NCBI RefSeq assembly: GCF_004368785.1
Contig: NZ_SODM01000004.1
Span: 484,521-548,520, forward strand
DNA length: 64,000 bases
Reading direction: 5' to 3'
From: Flavobacterium sp. 270
Lineage (GTDB): Bacteria; Bacteroidota; Bacteroidia; Flavobacteriales; Flavobacteriaceae
Positions 27,254 to 35,544 of the stretch are shown here, in pieces; the first letter of the stretch is position 1, and each line of letters starts with the position of its first letter. The notes below the pieces were generated by a model that worked only from the letters and a program-made list of their open reading frames with translations, ran no database searches and was not told the origin of the DNA. The position numbers and the translations under genes are program-made.

Positions 27254-28540
27254 TTAATTTTGTTTAAACTTTGGCGCATCAACCGCCACTTCTTTTACAG
27301 ATTGTGTTTCTGCTACTTTTTTCAAAGCAATAATATAAGCAGCAATGCGCGGCGTTACGTTATGTTTTACTGCAACTCTAAAAACAGTATCAAAACCTTT
27401 TTCTAAAATATCCTCCAAACGGGTATTGATCTGGTGGATTCTCCAGGACTCCAAAAGGGAATTTTGAAGCCATTCAAAATAAGAAACGGTAACGCCTCCG
27501 GCATTGGCTAAAATATCAGGAACAACTAATATATTTTTTTCGTGAAGAATGGTATCGGCATCAGAAGAAACCGGGCCGTTTGCGCCTTCTACAATAATTT
27601 TAGCGCGGATATCGCCTGCATTTTGTTTCGTAATAACGTCTTCTTTTGCCGCAGGAATCAATACATCAACTTCTAAAAGCAATAAATCTTCGTGTTTTAT
27701 GGCAACTGAATTCGGATATCCTTTTATCGATTTATTATTCAAATTATAATACAAAATTAATTCTGGAATATTCAATCCATCCGGATTATAAAATGCTTCT
27801 GAAACATCACTTACCGCTACAATTTTTAATCCTTTTTCATATAAAAACAAAGCCGAATGCAAACCAACATTTCCAAATCCTTGAATCGCTGCGGTAGATC
27901 TTGCCGGTCTCAATTTTAGTTTTTGAAGCGCCAAAAGACTAATAATACTTACGCCTCTTCCTGTTGCTTCTACTCTGCCCAAAGAACCTCCAGAATGCAA
28001 ATGTTTTCCGGTTACAACGCCGTGAATGGGTTTTCCGTGTACCAAAGAAAATTCATCCATCAGCCAGCCCATTTCGTCCGGACCTGTTCCCATGTCTGGT
28101 GCCGGAACGTCTTTTTCTGGTCCAAAAATATCGGATAATGCTTTGGTGTAAGCTCTGGTTATTTTTTCTAATTCTGTTTTAGAATGTTTTCTCGGATCGC
28201 AAATAATTCCGCCTTTTGCGCCTCCAAACGGAATTCCTGTTACGGCAGATTTCCAGGTCATCCATGCTGCCAAAGCTTTTACTTCGTCTAAGTTTACGGC
28301 GGTATCGTAACGAATTCCACCTTTTGACGGGCCTAAAGCTGTATTGTGAATAACACGATAACCTTCAAAATTCTCAACATTTCCGTTGTCTAACGTAATG
28401 GAGAAATTAACAACAATTTGTTTTTCGGGTCTTTGCAGTTTCTGTCTGATAGACTCATCAAGTTTAAGAATATCTGCTGCTATATTAAAACGATCAATCA
28501 TGGATTGAAAGGGGTTCTGTTTAATTATTTCTGCACTCAT
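27254..28540 (-). CDS. Glu/Leu/Phe/Val dehydrogenase (glutamate dehydrogenase)
   Basis: 428 residues. N-terminal dimerisation-type domain with GPSKGGIRYD (71-80), GGAKGGI with the substrate-binding Lys (about 105-111) and PAPDMGT (126-132). C-terminal NAD(P) Rossmann domain with GFGNVG (about 219-224). The enzyme interconverts glutamate and 2-oxoglutarate plus ammonia. The ending NTRLEDILEKGFDTVF is typical. Gene is alone; 330 bases upstream hold a small transcript with a terminator. Confidence 0.93.
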   Translation of the reverse strand: MSAEIIKQNPFQSMIDRFNIAADILKLDESIRQKLQRPEKQIVVNFSITLDNGNVENFEGYRVIHNTALGPSKGGIRYDTAVNLDEVKALAAWMTWKSAVTGIPFGGAKGGIICDPRKHSKTELEKITRAYTKALSDIFGPEKDVPAPDMGTGPDEMGWLMDEFSLVHGKPIHGVVTGKHLHSGGSLGRVEATGRGVSIISLLALQKLKLRPARSTAAIQGFGNVGLHSALFLYEKGLKIVAVSDVSEAFYNPDGLNIPELILYYNLNNKSIKGYPNSVAIKHEDLLLLEVDVLIPAAKEDVITKQNAGDIRAKIIVEGANGPVSSDADTILHEKNILVVPDILANAGGVTVSYFEWLQNSLLESWRIHQINTRLEDILEKGFDTVFRVAVKHNVTPRIAAYIIALKKVAETQSVKEVAVDAPKFKQN

Positions 28541-28574
28541 ATTATATGTTTTTAGTTTTGGGTTTATTTTTAAT

Positions 28575-28652
28575 TTACATCGCCGCTGCGAAATTTACCT
28601 TGATCATTTTTCCATGCATACAACATGGAATTTTAATAAGACAACATCGCAT
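28575..28652 (-). CDS. Possible 25-residue Cys/Met-rich peptide
   Basis: A short frame between the terminator at 28711 and the glutamate dehydrogenase gene: MRCCLIKIPCCMHGKMIK and so on. It has four Cys and four Met in 25 residues. No promoter or ribosome site fixes it; it may be chance. It is listed because the peptide just upstream has the same Cys and Met bias. Confidence 0.25.
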   Translation of the reverse strand: MRCCLIKIPCCMHGKMIKVNFAAAM

Positions 28653-28710
28653 ATTGCTGTTTGTAATTCGGTTAGGTCTCATATTTCGATTTTTTAGGGT
28701 TTAAAAAAAA

Positions 28711-28741
28711 AGCCTTTCATGGTGCAATGAAAGGCTAAAAA
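28711..28741 (-). terminator. Intrinsic terminator after the small leader-like ORF
   Basis: Perfect 10-bp stem AGCCTTTCAT / ATGAAAGGCT with loop GGTGCA. The nine A before it on the plus strand give a U run on the minus strand. It lies 33 bases after the stop of the 29-residue ORF and about 170 bases before the glutamate dehydrogenase start, the usual geometry of an attenuator or a separate small transcript. Confidence 0.85.
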
Positions 28742-28768
28742 AAAAATAACTAACAAGTACTTTCTCTA

Positions 28769-28858
28769 TTAACGCCATTTCAAAACGTGATTCATCATGC
28801 AGCACATCGCAAGGCTGCAAGTAAAAAACGTCATCATATTTCGGCTATAGTCTTTCAT
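28769..28858 (-). CDS. Small Met/Cys-rich peptide, candidate leader peptide
   Basis: 29 residues, starting MKDYSRNMMTFF and containing CSLAMCCMM: six Met and three Cys. A clear -7 element TACGTTTG at 28867-28874 is 8 bases upstream of the ATG, and an intrinsic terminator follows. That unit (promoter, short ORF, terminator) is what a leader peptide or small expressed protein looks like. Upstream of it is the EamA gene on the same strand; downstream is glutamate dehydrogenase. Nothing shows which amino acid is sensed. Confidence 0.5.
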   Translation of the reverse strand: MKDYSRNMMTFFTCSLAMCCMMNHVLKWR

Positions 28859-28866
28859 TGTTATTG

Positions 28867-28874
28867 CAAACGTA
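28867..28874 (-). promoter_or_regulatory. -7 promoter element for the small leader-like transcript
   Basis: Minus-strand TACGTTTG, a full match to TAnnTTTG. No TTTG is seen 17-23 bases upstream, so an activator or a weak promoter is possible. Confidence 0.55.
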
Positions 28875-28983
28875 CAAATAATATTTATAAATTCTATAGA
28901 ATTAGTAGAGTTAATTTTTACGATATTTAAATCTTAACACAAAACGAACTGTAAACTAAGGTTTTAGATAGTTAAAAAAAATA

Positions 28984-29835
28984 CTACAATTGCGAATAAA
29001 CGATAAAAACGATAGCAATTAAAGCTAAAAGTAGTCCTGAAAAATTCATTTTGGATAATTTTTCTTTAAAGAAAAACAGTCCAACAAGACTTCCGAGAAT
29101 AATAACTCCCATGTTCATTCCCGCAAAAACGGTTGAAGGATTTTCTGCGAATGCTTTGTGGGCTTTTAAATAAAACAGAATGTTTCCGAAATTAAAGATT
29201 CCGACTAAACCTCCGAAAAGAATATTTTTAGATTCGAATTTTACTTTTTTAAAGGCGGTTTCGTAAATCACAATTAGTATTGCGAAGAATAAAGAAATCG
29301 CAAATACCACAAATAAAGAAGTGGTATAAGGAAGTGTTGTAAAAAGGGCAATTTGTTTGAAAAGAATATCGATTAATCCGAAACCTACTAAAACTACCGC
29401 AGGATAAATCCATTTATTCTGCGTGTTTTCAGATGGTTTACTTAAGATCAATAAAAGTGCAAAAAAGCCAATTATGAGTCCGATTACTTTATAAGTATTG
29501 AATTCTTCTTTAAAAATAAACCAAGCTGCCAAAATCGGAATGAATAATGACAAACGCTGTGCAGCATCTGTTTTTACAATTCCCATATTTTTAATTGAAG
29601 CTGCTAAAAAGAGAAAAACAACAGGAAGTAAAATCCCGACAGCAAAATAAATATTCCACGGGGAAGCTGCGTTTACTTCGCTTAAATCCGGACTGAATGT
29701 CAAGAAACAAAGCAACAACGCAAATATATAATTGAAGGCAACAATTTGACTTGGATTGGCATTGTAACGACGGGTTATTTTGAAAATTACACCCACAATT
29801 ACACTGCAAAATATACTGAGAACAAGAAATAACAT
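28984..29835 (-). CDS. EamA/DMT-superfamily membrane transporter
   Basis: 283 residues with ten predicted membrane helices and an inverted two-domain repeat (EamA-like). Segments GIVKTDAAQRLSLFIPILAAWFIFKEE and the second half GMNMGVIILGSLVGLFFFKEKLSK match the helix 4-5 signature of the superfamily in each half. These proteins export small metabolites or nucleotide sugars; cargo unknown. It begins 37 bases after the serine hydrolase and is probably in that operon. Confidence 0.88.
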   Translation of the reverse strand: MLFLVLSIFCSVIVGVIFKITRRYNANPSQIVAFNYIFALLLCFLTFSPDLSEVNAASPWNIYFAVGILLPVVFLFLAASIKNMGIVKTDAAQRLSLFIPILAAWFIFKEEFNTYKVIGLIIGFFALLLILSKPSENTQNKWIYPAVVLVGFGLIDILFKQIALFTTLPYTTSLFVVFAISLFFAILIVIYETAFKKVKFESKNILFGGLVGIFNFGNILFYLKAHKAFAENPSTVFAGMNMGVIILGSLVGLFFFKEKLSKMNFSGLLLALIAIVFIVYSQL

Positions 29836-29872
29836 AGCATTAAATTTGATTGCAAAAATAAGGTTTATTGCG

Positions 29873-31186
29873 TTATTTCGTTTTATTTTTGGTTTCTTTT
29901 ACTCCTGCTTTTGTAATTATTATTTGAATTGTTTTTCCTTTTTTATTTTGAATAAATTCAACTGTTCTGCCATTATCATCAGAACGGAAAAATTTAGTTT
30001 TAGATTCTGGAAATAATTCTATATCAAAATCTTTATAATAAAGTTTGTTGTCTTTTTTTAAAATTTGAATGCTTTCATATTCGCCAATATATTGATCATA
30101 AACAACAGTATCTATTTTTATTTGATGATGCTGGTAGGGAATTTCGACTTCTTTACCAAAACAAATTCCTGCAAGACCGTATGCAATAAAGTGAGACGGC
30201 GATTGATTGTTTGACAAAACAGTTATAAAAATATCATCTTTTGTAAATTTATTAAAAGAAGTTACTGTTCCATAAAAACCGCCATCGTGTGCAATTAGCT
30301 CATGACCATGATTGTAGAACGGATTGATCATAAATCCTAACCCAAAATTTTCTTTATTATAAGAAGTAAACATTTTCTTTTTTGAAGTTTCAGACAATAT
30401 AATATTGCTATCAAAAAGCGCTTTATTCCATAAATACAAATCTTCAACTGTAGAATAAATACCATCATGACCAATATTAAAATTCCAGTTGATATAAGGA
30501 TTTTTAATTAGTTTGTGGTCTTTAAAATAATACGTTTTAGCCAATTTCTGAACGATAGAATCATTTGAAGAAATTCCTGTGTTTTTCATTCCAGCTTTAT
30601 CAAAAATGTTCTTTTTCAGATAAATAGCATAAGATTCATTTGATAATTTTTCTATTATTCGGGCCAACAAATAATAACCAATATTGCTATAAGCCGTGTT
30701 TGTTCCTGGCTCAAACAAAAAAGGTTTTTGTTTGATGTAGTTATAAACACTGTTTTCGTCCAGCGTTGTTTTTGATCTGTACAATTCATCATAATCCATA
30801 TCTAAGCCAGAATTGTGAGTTAACAACATTCTGAGCGTAATTTTTTCTCCATTGGGGAAATCAGGAAAATAATGGGAGAGCTTATCGTCAAGCGAAAGTT
30901 TTTTATTTTCTTCTAATTGTAAAATGGCTGTCGCAGTAAATTGTTTCGTAACAGAGGCCAAACTAAATTTAGTGTCTATTGTATTTTTTACCTGCCATTC
31001 GTAATCGGCCAGGCCATAGTTTTTTTTAAGTAGTACAGAATCTTTTTTCGTTATTAATACTGTGCCTCCAAAATTGTTAATTGTCGCTTCAGCATTCATA
31101 TAATTCTCTAATTTTTCAATCAGTTCTTTTTGTGCAAAACTTATAGAAGTGATAAATAAAAGCAGCAAACTTAATCTTTGTTTCAT
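29873..31186 (-). CDS. Serine hydrolase, class C beta-lactamase family
   Basis: 437 residues with signal peptide MKQRLSLLLLFITSISFAQ. Catalytic SxxK is SVTK (78-81) and the second motif YxN is YSN (about 166). A C-terminal beta domain of about 90 residues follows. The fold is that of penicillin-recognising D-aminopeptidases and esterases; actual beta-lactamase activity cannot be told. It starts only 3 bases after the MarR stop, so is co-transcribed and probably under MarR control. Confidence 0.88.
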   Translation of the reverse strand: MKQRLSLLLLFITSISFAQKELIEKLENYMNAEATINNFGGTVLITKKDSVLLKKNYGLADYEWQVKNTIDTKFSLASVTKQFTATAILQLEENKKLSLDDKLSHYFPDFPNGEKITLRMLLTHNSGLDMDYDELYRSKTTLDENSVYNYIKQKPFLFEPGTNTAYSNIGYYLLARIIEKLSNESYAIYLKKNIFDKAGMKNTGISSNDSIVQKLAKTYYFKDHKLIKNPYINWNFNIGHDGIYSTVEDLYLWNKALFDSNIILSETSKKKMFTSYNKENFGLGFMINPFYNHGHELIAHDGGFYGTVTSFNKFTKDDIFITVLSNNQSPSHFIAYGLAGICFGKEVEIPYQHHQIKIDTVVYDQYIGEYESIQILKKDNKLYYKDFDIELFPESKTKFFRSDDNGRTVEFIQNKKGKTIQIIITKAGVKETKNKTK

Positions 31187-31189
31187 GAT

Positions 31190-31627
31190 TTATTTTTTAC
31201 AATTTGTAATTATTTTGTTGAGCATTTTATCAAGCAATTGCAACTCTTCTAATGAAAAACCGTCTAATGCCGTTTCTCTGTTTATTTGAACAATTGGCTG
31301 TATTATTTGAATCGTTTCTTTACCTTTTTCAGTCAATTCAATATTAAATTTTCTTCTGTCTTCCTGATGAATGGTCCTGATTAAATAATCTTTCTTTACC
31401 ATCAATTCGATCATTCTTGTAATCGAGGCATTATCTTTAAAAATTAAGCTTGCCAATTCGTTTTGAGAAATTTTTGAATCATCATTTAGTATCATTAATA
31501 TCAAACACTGATCTACAGTAATATCTTTTACAGCCTTAGAAATGTTCTTTTGTGCAATTTTTCGATATTCTTTAATAGTATGTTCAATCGAATAAAGGAC
31601 TGTTCCTGTTGGGTTTTTAAGTTTCAT
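31190..31627 (-). CDS. MarR-family transcriptional regulator
   Basis: 145 residues from ATG 31627 (an upstream frame to 31705 would start ahead of the promoter). Winged helix: ISQNELASLIFKDNASITRMIELMVKK, wing EDRRKFNIELTEKG. It is first in an operon with a serine hydrolase and an EamA transporter. A palindrome equal to the one at the MATE operon lies in its promoter, so autoregulation is likely. Confidence 0.88.
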   Translation of the reverse strand: MKLKNPTGTVLYSIEHTIKEYRKIAQKNISKAVKDITVDQCLILMILNDDSKISQNELASLIFKDNASITRMIELMVKKDYLIRTIHQEDRRKFNIELTEKGKETIQIIQPIVQINRETALDGFSLEELQLLDKMLNKIITNCKK

Positions 31628-31644
31628 TCCATTTTTATTTGATA

Positions 31645-31665
31645 CAAATATAATTGATATATCAA
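31645..31665 (-). promoter_or_regulatory. Promoter with MarR operator
   Basis: Minus-strand -7 element TATATTTG (31645-31652) is directly adjacent to the perfect palindrome TTGATATATCAA (31654-31665), which would lie between the -33 and -7 elements. The same 12 bases occur at 12201-12212 by the other MarR gene. Confidence 0.65.
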
Positions 31666-31703
31666 ATAAAATGATAGAAAAATAAATTTTAACATTTAAA
31701 AAC

Positions 31704-31741
31704 AAAAAATCCGATAGACGTAAACGCTTATCGGATTTTTT
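31704..31741. terminator. Intrinsic terminator before the AAA ATPase gene end
   Basis: Stem AAAAAATCCGATA / TATCGGATTTTTT, perfect 13 bp including the A and T runs. On the minus strand it ends the AAA/VWA transcription unit only if read from outside; it lies 18 bases after the AAA stop on the wrong side for the plus strand, so it is most simply the terminator of the minus-strand AAA gene. Confidence 0.75.
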
Positions 31742-31758
31742 AAAACTGTATTTTAAAA

Positions 31759-33222
31759 CTAGAATTTACTTATATAACTTCCGTAAATATCTCTAAACTG
31801 ACTGCCTTGTGCAAATCGGTCTTTGCTTAGTTTTTTGTATTCTACTAACGCCCAAAGCACGAATTCTTTCATAAAGTAAACATCTTCTTTGGCTAAATTA
31901 GGCTGGTATTTCTTAAGTAAATCATGCAACGGACTAACTTCGTCTAATATTTCTTTGTATTCTTTATCCGAAGCATCGTCTAATAATTCAAAACCACTTT
32001 CTGCGAAAAACCAATCTACAATATCAGAGTATGGCGTTTTTTCGTCTGGTTTTTCCAGTTTTTCTATTTTAGGAAAATGCGTTGCAAATAACGTTTTTAT
32101 GGCAGACCCAATTAAACTTTGCGCAACAGCATCGGCTCCCTCCTGCTCTCCTTCGTAAACCAATTCTACTTTTCCGGTAATTGCGGGAATAATTCCAATG
32201 AAATCTGATAAGCGCAAAACGGTTTTATCTGTTCCAGAAATCAACGCGCGACGTTCTGCTGTACTTATTAAGTTCTCAAAAGCAGTAATACTCATTCTCG
32301 CACTTACACCACTTTTATTGTCGATGTATTCGCTTTCACGCGCTTCAAAGCTTATTTGCTCTAAAATATCTCTTGCCAATTCCGGTACATAAACCAATCC
32401 GCTTTGATTTTCATCAAGTTTAGCTTCTTGTTCTGTAATAGTTCTTGCAATTGCAATTGTTTCCGGATAATGCGTTAGAATCTGAGAACCAATTCTGTCT
32501 TTTAATGGTGTAACAATACTTCCTCTATTGGTATAATCTTCCGGATTTGCTGTAAAAATAAACTGCATATCCAATGGCATTCTTAATTTAAATCCACGAA
32601 TCTGGATATCGCCTTCTTGCAAAATATTAAACAATGCTACCTGAATTCTGGCTTGTAAATCGGGTAATTCGTTTATAACGAAAATACAACGGTTTGCTCT
32701 CGGGATCATTCCGAAATGAATTACGCGGTCGTCTGCGTATGATAATTTTAAATTCGCTGCTTTTATCGGGTCAACATCACCAATTAAATCGGCTACAGTT
32801 ACATCTGGAGTTGCCAGTTTTTCGAAGAAACGATCGCTTCTGTGCAACCATGAAATTGGAGTTTGATATCCCATTTCTGCAATTAAATCTTTTGCAAAGC
32901 GCGAAATCGGATTAAACGGATCGTCATTGATTTCTGAACCTGTTACAAACGGAATATATTCGTCAAGTAATTCGACCATTTTACGTGCCAAGCGTGTTTT
33001 TGCTTGTCCGCGAAGTCCCAATAAGTTGATGTTATGACGAGATAAAATCGCTCTTTCTAATTCCGGAATTACAGTATTTTCAAATCCGTGAACGCCTTCA
33101 AAAACAGGTTTTCCCGTTTTGATTTTCTCACGAAGATTTTCGCGTAATTCGTCTTTGATAGATTTGGTTTTATATCCAGCGGCTTCTAATTCGCCTAATG
33201 TTTTTATATTTTTTATTTCCAT
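31759..33222 (-). CDS. MoxR-type AAA+ ATPase (magnesium-chelatase-like)
   Basis: 487 residues. Walker A GLRGQAKT (about 69-76), Walker B region CIFVINELPDL (about 175-185), sensor-like NPEDYTNRGSIVTPLKDRIGS (about 225-245). The C-terminal half is helical with no further named domain. MoxR-type ATPases work with VWA proteins as chaperones in metal insertion or complex assembly. The VWA partner is the next gene upstream on the same strand. Confidence 0.85.
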   Translation of the reverse strand: MEIKNIKTLGELEAAGYKTKSIKDELRENLREKIKTGKPVFEGVHGFENTVIPELERAILSRHNINLLGLRGQAKTRLARKMVELLDEYIPFVTGSEINDDPFNPISRFAKDLIAEMGYQTPISWLHRSDRFFEKLATPDVTVADLIGDVDPIKAANLKLSYADDRVIHFGMIPRANRCIFVINELPDLQARIQVALFNILQEGDIQIRGFKLRMPLDMQFIFTANPEDYTNRGSIVTPLKDRIGSQILTHYPETIAIARTITEQEAKLDENQSGLVYVPELARDILEQISFEARESEYIDNKSGVSARMSITAFENLISTAERRALISGTDKTVLRLSDFIGIIPAITGKVELVYEGEQEGADAVAQSLIGSAIKTLFATHFPKIEKLEKPDEKTPYSDIVDWFFAESGFELLDDASDKEYKEILDEVSPLHDLLKKYQPNLAKEDVYFMKEFVLWALVEYKKLSKDRFAQGSQFRDIYGSYISKF

Positions 33223-33500
33223 TTTATTGATTTAAAAAATTGAAGAATAAATACTTCTAACTTCTTTTTGTATTTTTTTATTGTGTTTTTTGTTTGTTCT
33301 CGCAGATTTATATATCGTTAGTTAGACGCATTGCAGTGTGTCTCTACAGAAATCTTTGTCATTTTTATTTTCTCACGCAGATCTTGCAGATTTAGCGGAT
33401 TTATTTGCCGTGTTAGACATACTGTCGTACGTATTTACAGAGCCTTTGCTGCTTTTTCTAAAAAACCTTAGTTACTTAGAACCTTAGCAACTTAGAACCT
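33223..33500. repeat. Repeat-rich spacer between the AAA and VWA genes
   Basis: No gene is visible. The stretch holds pieces shared with other spacers: CGCAGAT-type words, two divergent copies of a GTTAGAC-...-TACAGA unit (about 33321-33352 and 33412-33441), and CTAAG repeats at 33460-33500. It splits an AAA/VWA pair that is usually tightly linked. Confidence 0.6.
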
Positions 33501-34619
33501 TTATTTAATCCTTTTCTTCCTATTCGTTTCATAATCCTCAAAAATCATTTCGCCTAAGCCTTTAAGCCCAGTGTAAAACGCTTTTCCTTGATTGGCTTCT
33601 GTAAAATGATTCACAAAACGCTGTAAATACGGATCGTTTGCAATCATAAATGTCGTAATCGGAATATGGAGTTTTCTGGCTTGTTGTGCCTGCGTATAAC
33701 ATTTATCTACGATATATTCGTCGAGGCCGTTACTGTTCATATAATAAGAACCGTCGCGTTCGCGCACGCAGCTTGGTTTTCCATCGGTAATCATAAAAAT
33801 CTGCTTGTTGGTATTTCGTTTTCTACGCAAAATATCCATTGCCAATTGTAAACCGGCAACAGTATTTGTGTGATACGGACCAACTTGCAAATACGGTAAA
33901 TCTTTTATTGGGATTGTCCAAGCATCGTTTCCAAAAACCAAAATATCAAGTGTATCTTTTGGGTAGCGCGTTGTGATTAATTCCGCTAAAGCCATTGCCA
34001 CTTTTTTGGCTGGCGTGATTCTGTCTTCTCCATACAAAATCATACTGTGGCTGATGTCGATCATCAAAACCGTACTCATTTGTGCTTTGTACTGCGTTTC
34101 TTCAACAACCAAATCATTTTCGGTAAGCATAAAACTTTCAACGCCGTTGTTGATTTGAGCATTTCGTAAACTTTCTGTCAGGGAAATTCTTTCTAAACCG
34201 TCTCCAAAATTAAATTCGCGGAATTCGCCCGTATGTTCGTCACCATTTCCGGCATGTTTAGTTTTATGATTTCCATTTCCGGAACGTTTTAAATTTCCGA
34301 AAATCTGATCCAAAGCCTGCTGTCGAATCGCACGTTCTGTTTTAGCTGTGATTGCAAAACCAGAAGTTCCATCGTCTTTCGCTTCGTCTTTTATGTAACC
34401 TTTCTTTTTTAAATCTTCGATAAAATCATCGATTGTGTAGTTCTCGTCGGTCAGTTTATATTCTTTGTCCAACTCCCGAAGCCAGTCTATAGCTTCATCA
34501 AAATCGCCCGAAGTATGGGTGATCAGCTCTTTGAAAATGCCAAAAAGTTTTTCAAACGGAGACTGAAACGGAGCTTCGTATGTCTTAAAATAAAAACCTT
34601 TTTTTAGTTCGTTTTTCAT
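33501..34619 (-). CDS. VWA-domain protein, partner of the AAA+ ATPase
   Basis: 372 residues. A von Willebrand A domain occupies about 180-350 with the metal site DISHS (DxSxS, about 190) and ITDGKPS later. The N-terminal 170 residues hold a conserved helical part (FEKLFGIFKELITHTSGDFDEA) and a disordered GNGNHKTKHAGNGDE stretch. Cytoplasmic. With the MoxR-like ATPase it forms the usual two-gene module; client unknown. Confidence 0.85.
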   Translation of the reverse strand: MKNELKKGFYFKTYEAPFQSPFEKLFGIFKELITHTSGDFDEAIDWLRELDKEYKLTDENYTIDDFIEDLKKKGYIKDEAKDDGTSGFAITAKTERAIRQQALDQIFGNLKRSGNGNHKTKHAGNGDEHTGEFREFNFGDGLERISLTESLRNAQINNGVESFMLTENDLVVEETQYKAQMSTVLMIDISHSMILYGEDRITPAKKVAMALAELITTRYPKDTLDILVFGNDAWTIPIKDLPYLQVGPYHTNTVAGLQLAMDILRRKRNTNKQIFMITDGKPSCVRERDGSYYMNSNGLDEYIVDKCYTQAQQARKLHIPITTFMIANDPYLQRFVNHFTEANQGKAFYTGLKGLGEMIFEDYETNRKKRIK

Positions 34620-34725
34620 AATCCTAAAATTACACTATTTTAGAATTATGAAAAAAGAAACGTTTATTAATTTTTAGTTAAAATTATGAAGTAAAATCTA
34701 AGGTTAACACTGTTAAATATAACAA

Positions 34726-35106
34726 TTATTCAAACTTTCCATCAACATAAAACCATGCATTATTTTCAAATTTAAAAGTTGAAAATTCGTAATGCGTTTG
34801 TGATTTATTATTGGCATCCAAAAAATAAGCTTTAAATTCTACTGTTGTTTCAGTCGAACTTAAAATCTCTAGTTTTTGCCATTTATTAGCGGTTGCCCAT
34901 TTTAAAATTTCTGCTTTTGAGTAATATTTTCTTTCGGAAATATAAGTTGTTTCCATCAAATAATCGGCATTATGTGCAGCATACGCCGAATATCTAGAAC
35001 GCATTAAGGCCAAAGCAGAAGGTGCTTTTTGATTATTTTGAAGATACAATCCGCAGCAATTTTCAAACCATAAACCGGTATCGCAAAAGCATTTTTTACT
35101 CTCCAT
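34726..35106 (-). CDS. YchJ-family (SEC-C motif) protein
   Basis: 126 residues from ATG 35106 (a start at 35124 is possible). Cys-rich N-terminus CFCDTG...FENCCG, then PSALALMRSRYSAYAAHNADYL, both typical of YchJ/UPF0225 proteins, ending in an NTF2-like beta part. Zinc-binding metal motif; function unknown. It overlaps the upstream 75-residue gene by 11 bases, so the two are translationally coupled. Confidence 0.87.
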   Translation of the reverse strand: MESKKCFCDTGLWFENCCGLYLQNNQKAPSALALMRSRYSAYAAHNADYLMETTYISERKYYSKAEILKWATANKWQKLEILSSTETTVEFKAYFLDANNKSQTHYEFSTFKFENNAWFYVDGKFE

Positions 35107-35323
35107 CAACCTGCTCTTCTCCATTGATTTTTACATGAAGCTGATTCAACAAAACCTGATAACGGCTGATTTCTCTTAAATCTTCGTCTTCTTCTGCATG
35201 ATCCAGCATTTCATCTAAAGTTTCGTTTACTTCAAGTAATTTATTGTTGGCTTCTCTATCGTTTTTAGCAGCAATTAAATCGATAATTTCCTGCACGCTT
35301 ACTTTTAAATCTTCGAATTTCAT
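35096..35323 (-). CDS. Small acidic conserved protein
   Basis: 75 residues from ATG 35323, a start supported by the repeat that covers the upstream alternative at 35350. It is all helical and acidic (EDEDLREISRYQVLL), with a likely two-helix hairpin. I do not recognise a family. It overlaps the YchJ gene, which suggests a shared role. Confidence 0.65.
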   Translation of the reverse strand: MKFEDLKVSVQEIIDLIAAKNDREANNKLLEVNETLDEMLDHAEEDEDLREISRYQVLLNQLHVKINGEEQVDGE

Positions 35324-35350
35324 ATTTTGTTTTTTTGTTTCAGGTTTCAA

Positions 35351-35397
35351 GTTTCAGGTTTCAAGTTCGCGAAAACGTGAAACTTGAAACCTGAAAC
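35351..35397. terminator. Inverted repeat, likely terminator
   Basis: Perfect 17-bp arms GTTTCAGGTTTCAAGTT (35351-35367) and its inverse (35381-35397), then a T run on the plus strand. It lies just after the 47-residue gene stop on the minus strand. The same words occur in the larger repeat at 36446-36660. Confidence 0.75.
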
Positions 35398-35400
35398 TTT

Positions 35401-35544
35401 TTATTGTTCTTTACTCTCGTTGTATTTTTTAATTATTTCTTTTAATTGCTCTTTACGTGTAATTTCTGCCTGTTTTACCTTGTTTTGGGCTTTGTGCAAT
35501 TTGTCATTGTGCTTTTTGATATTCCTTTCGTTGTTGCGTCCCAT
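35401..35544 (-). CDS. Small Lys/Glu-rich protein, 47 residues
   Basis: ATG at 35544 overlaps the TAA of the gene before it (TAATG). The product begins MGRNNERNIKKHNDKLHK and is basic and helical throughout. It is too short for gene finders but the overlap and the clean frame up to the hairpin support it. Function unknown; small RNA-binding or structural roles are guesses. Confidence 0.55.
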   Translation of the reverse strand: MGRNNERNIKKHNDKLHKAQNKVKQAEITRKEQLKEIIKKYNESKEQ

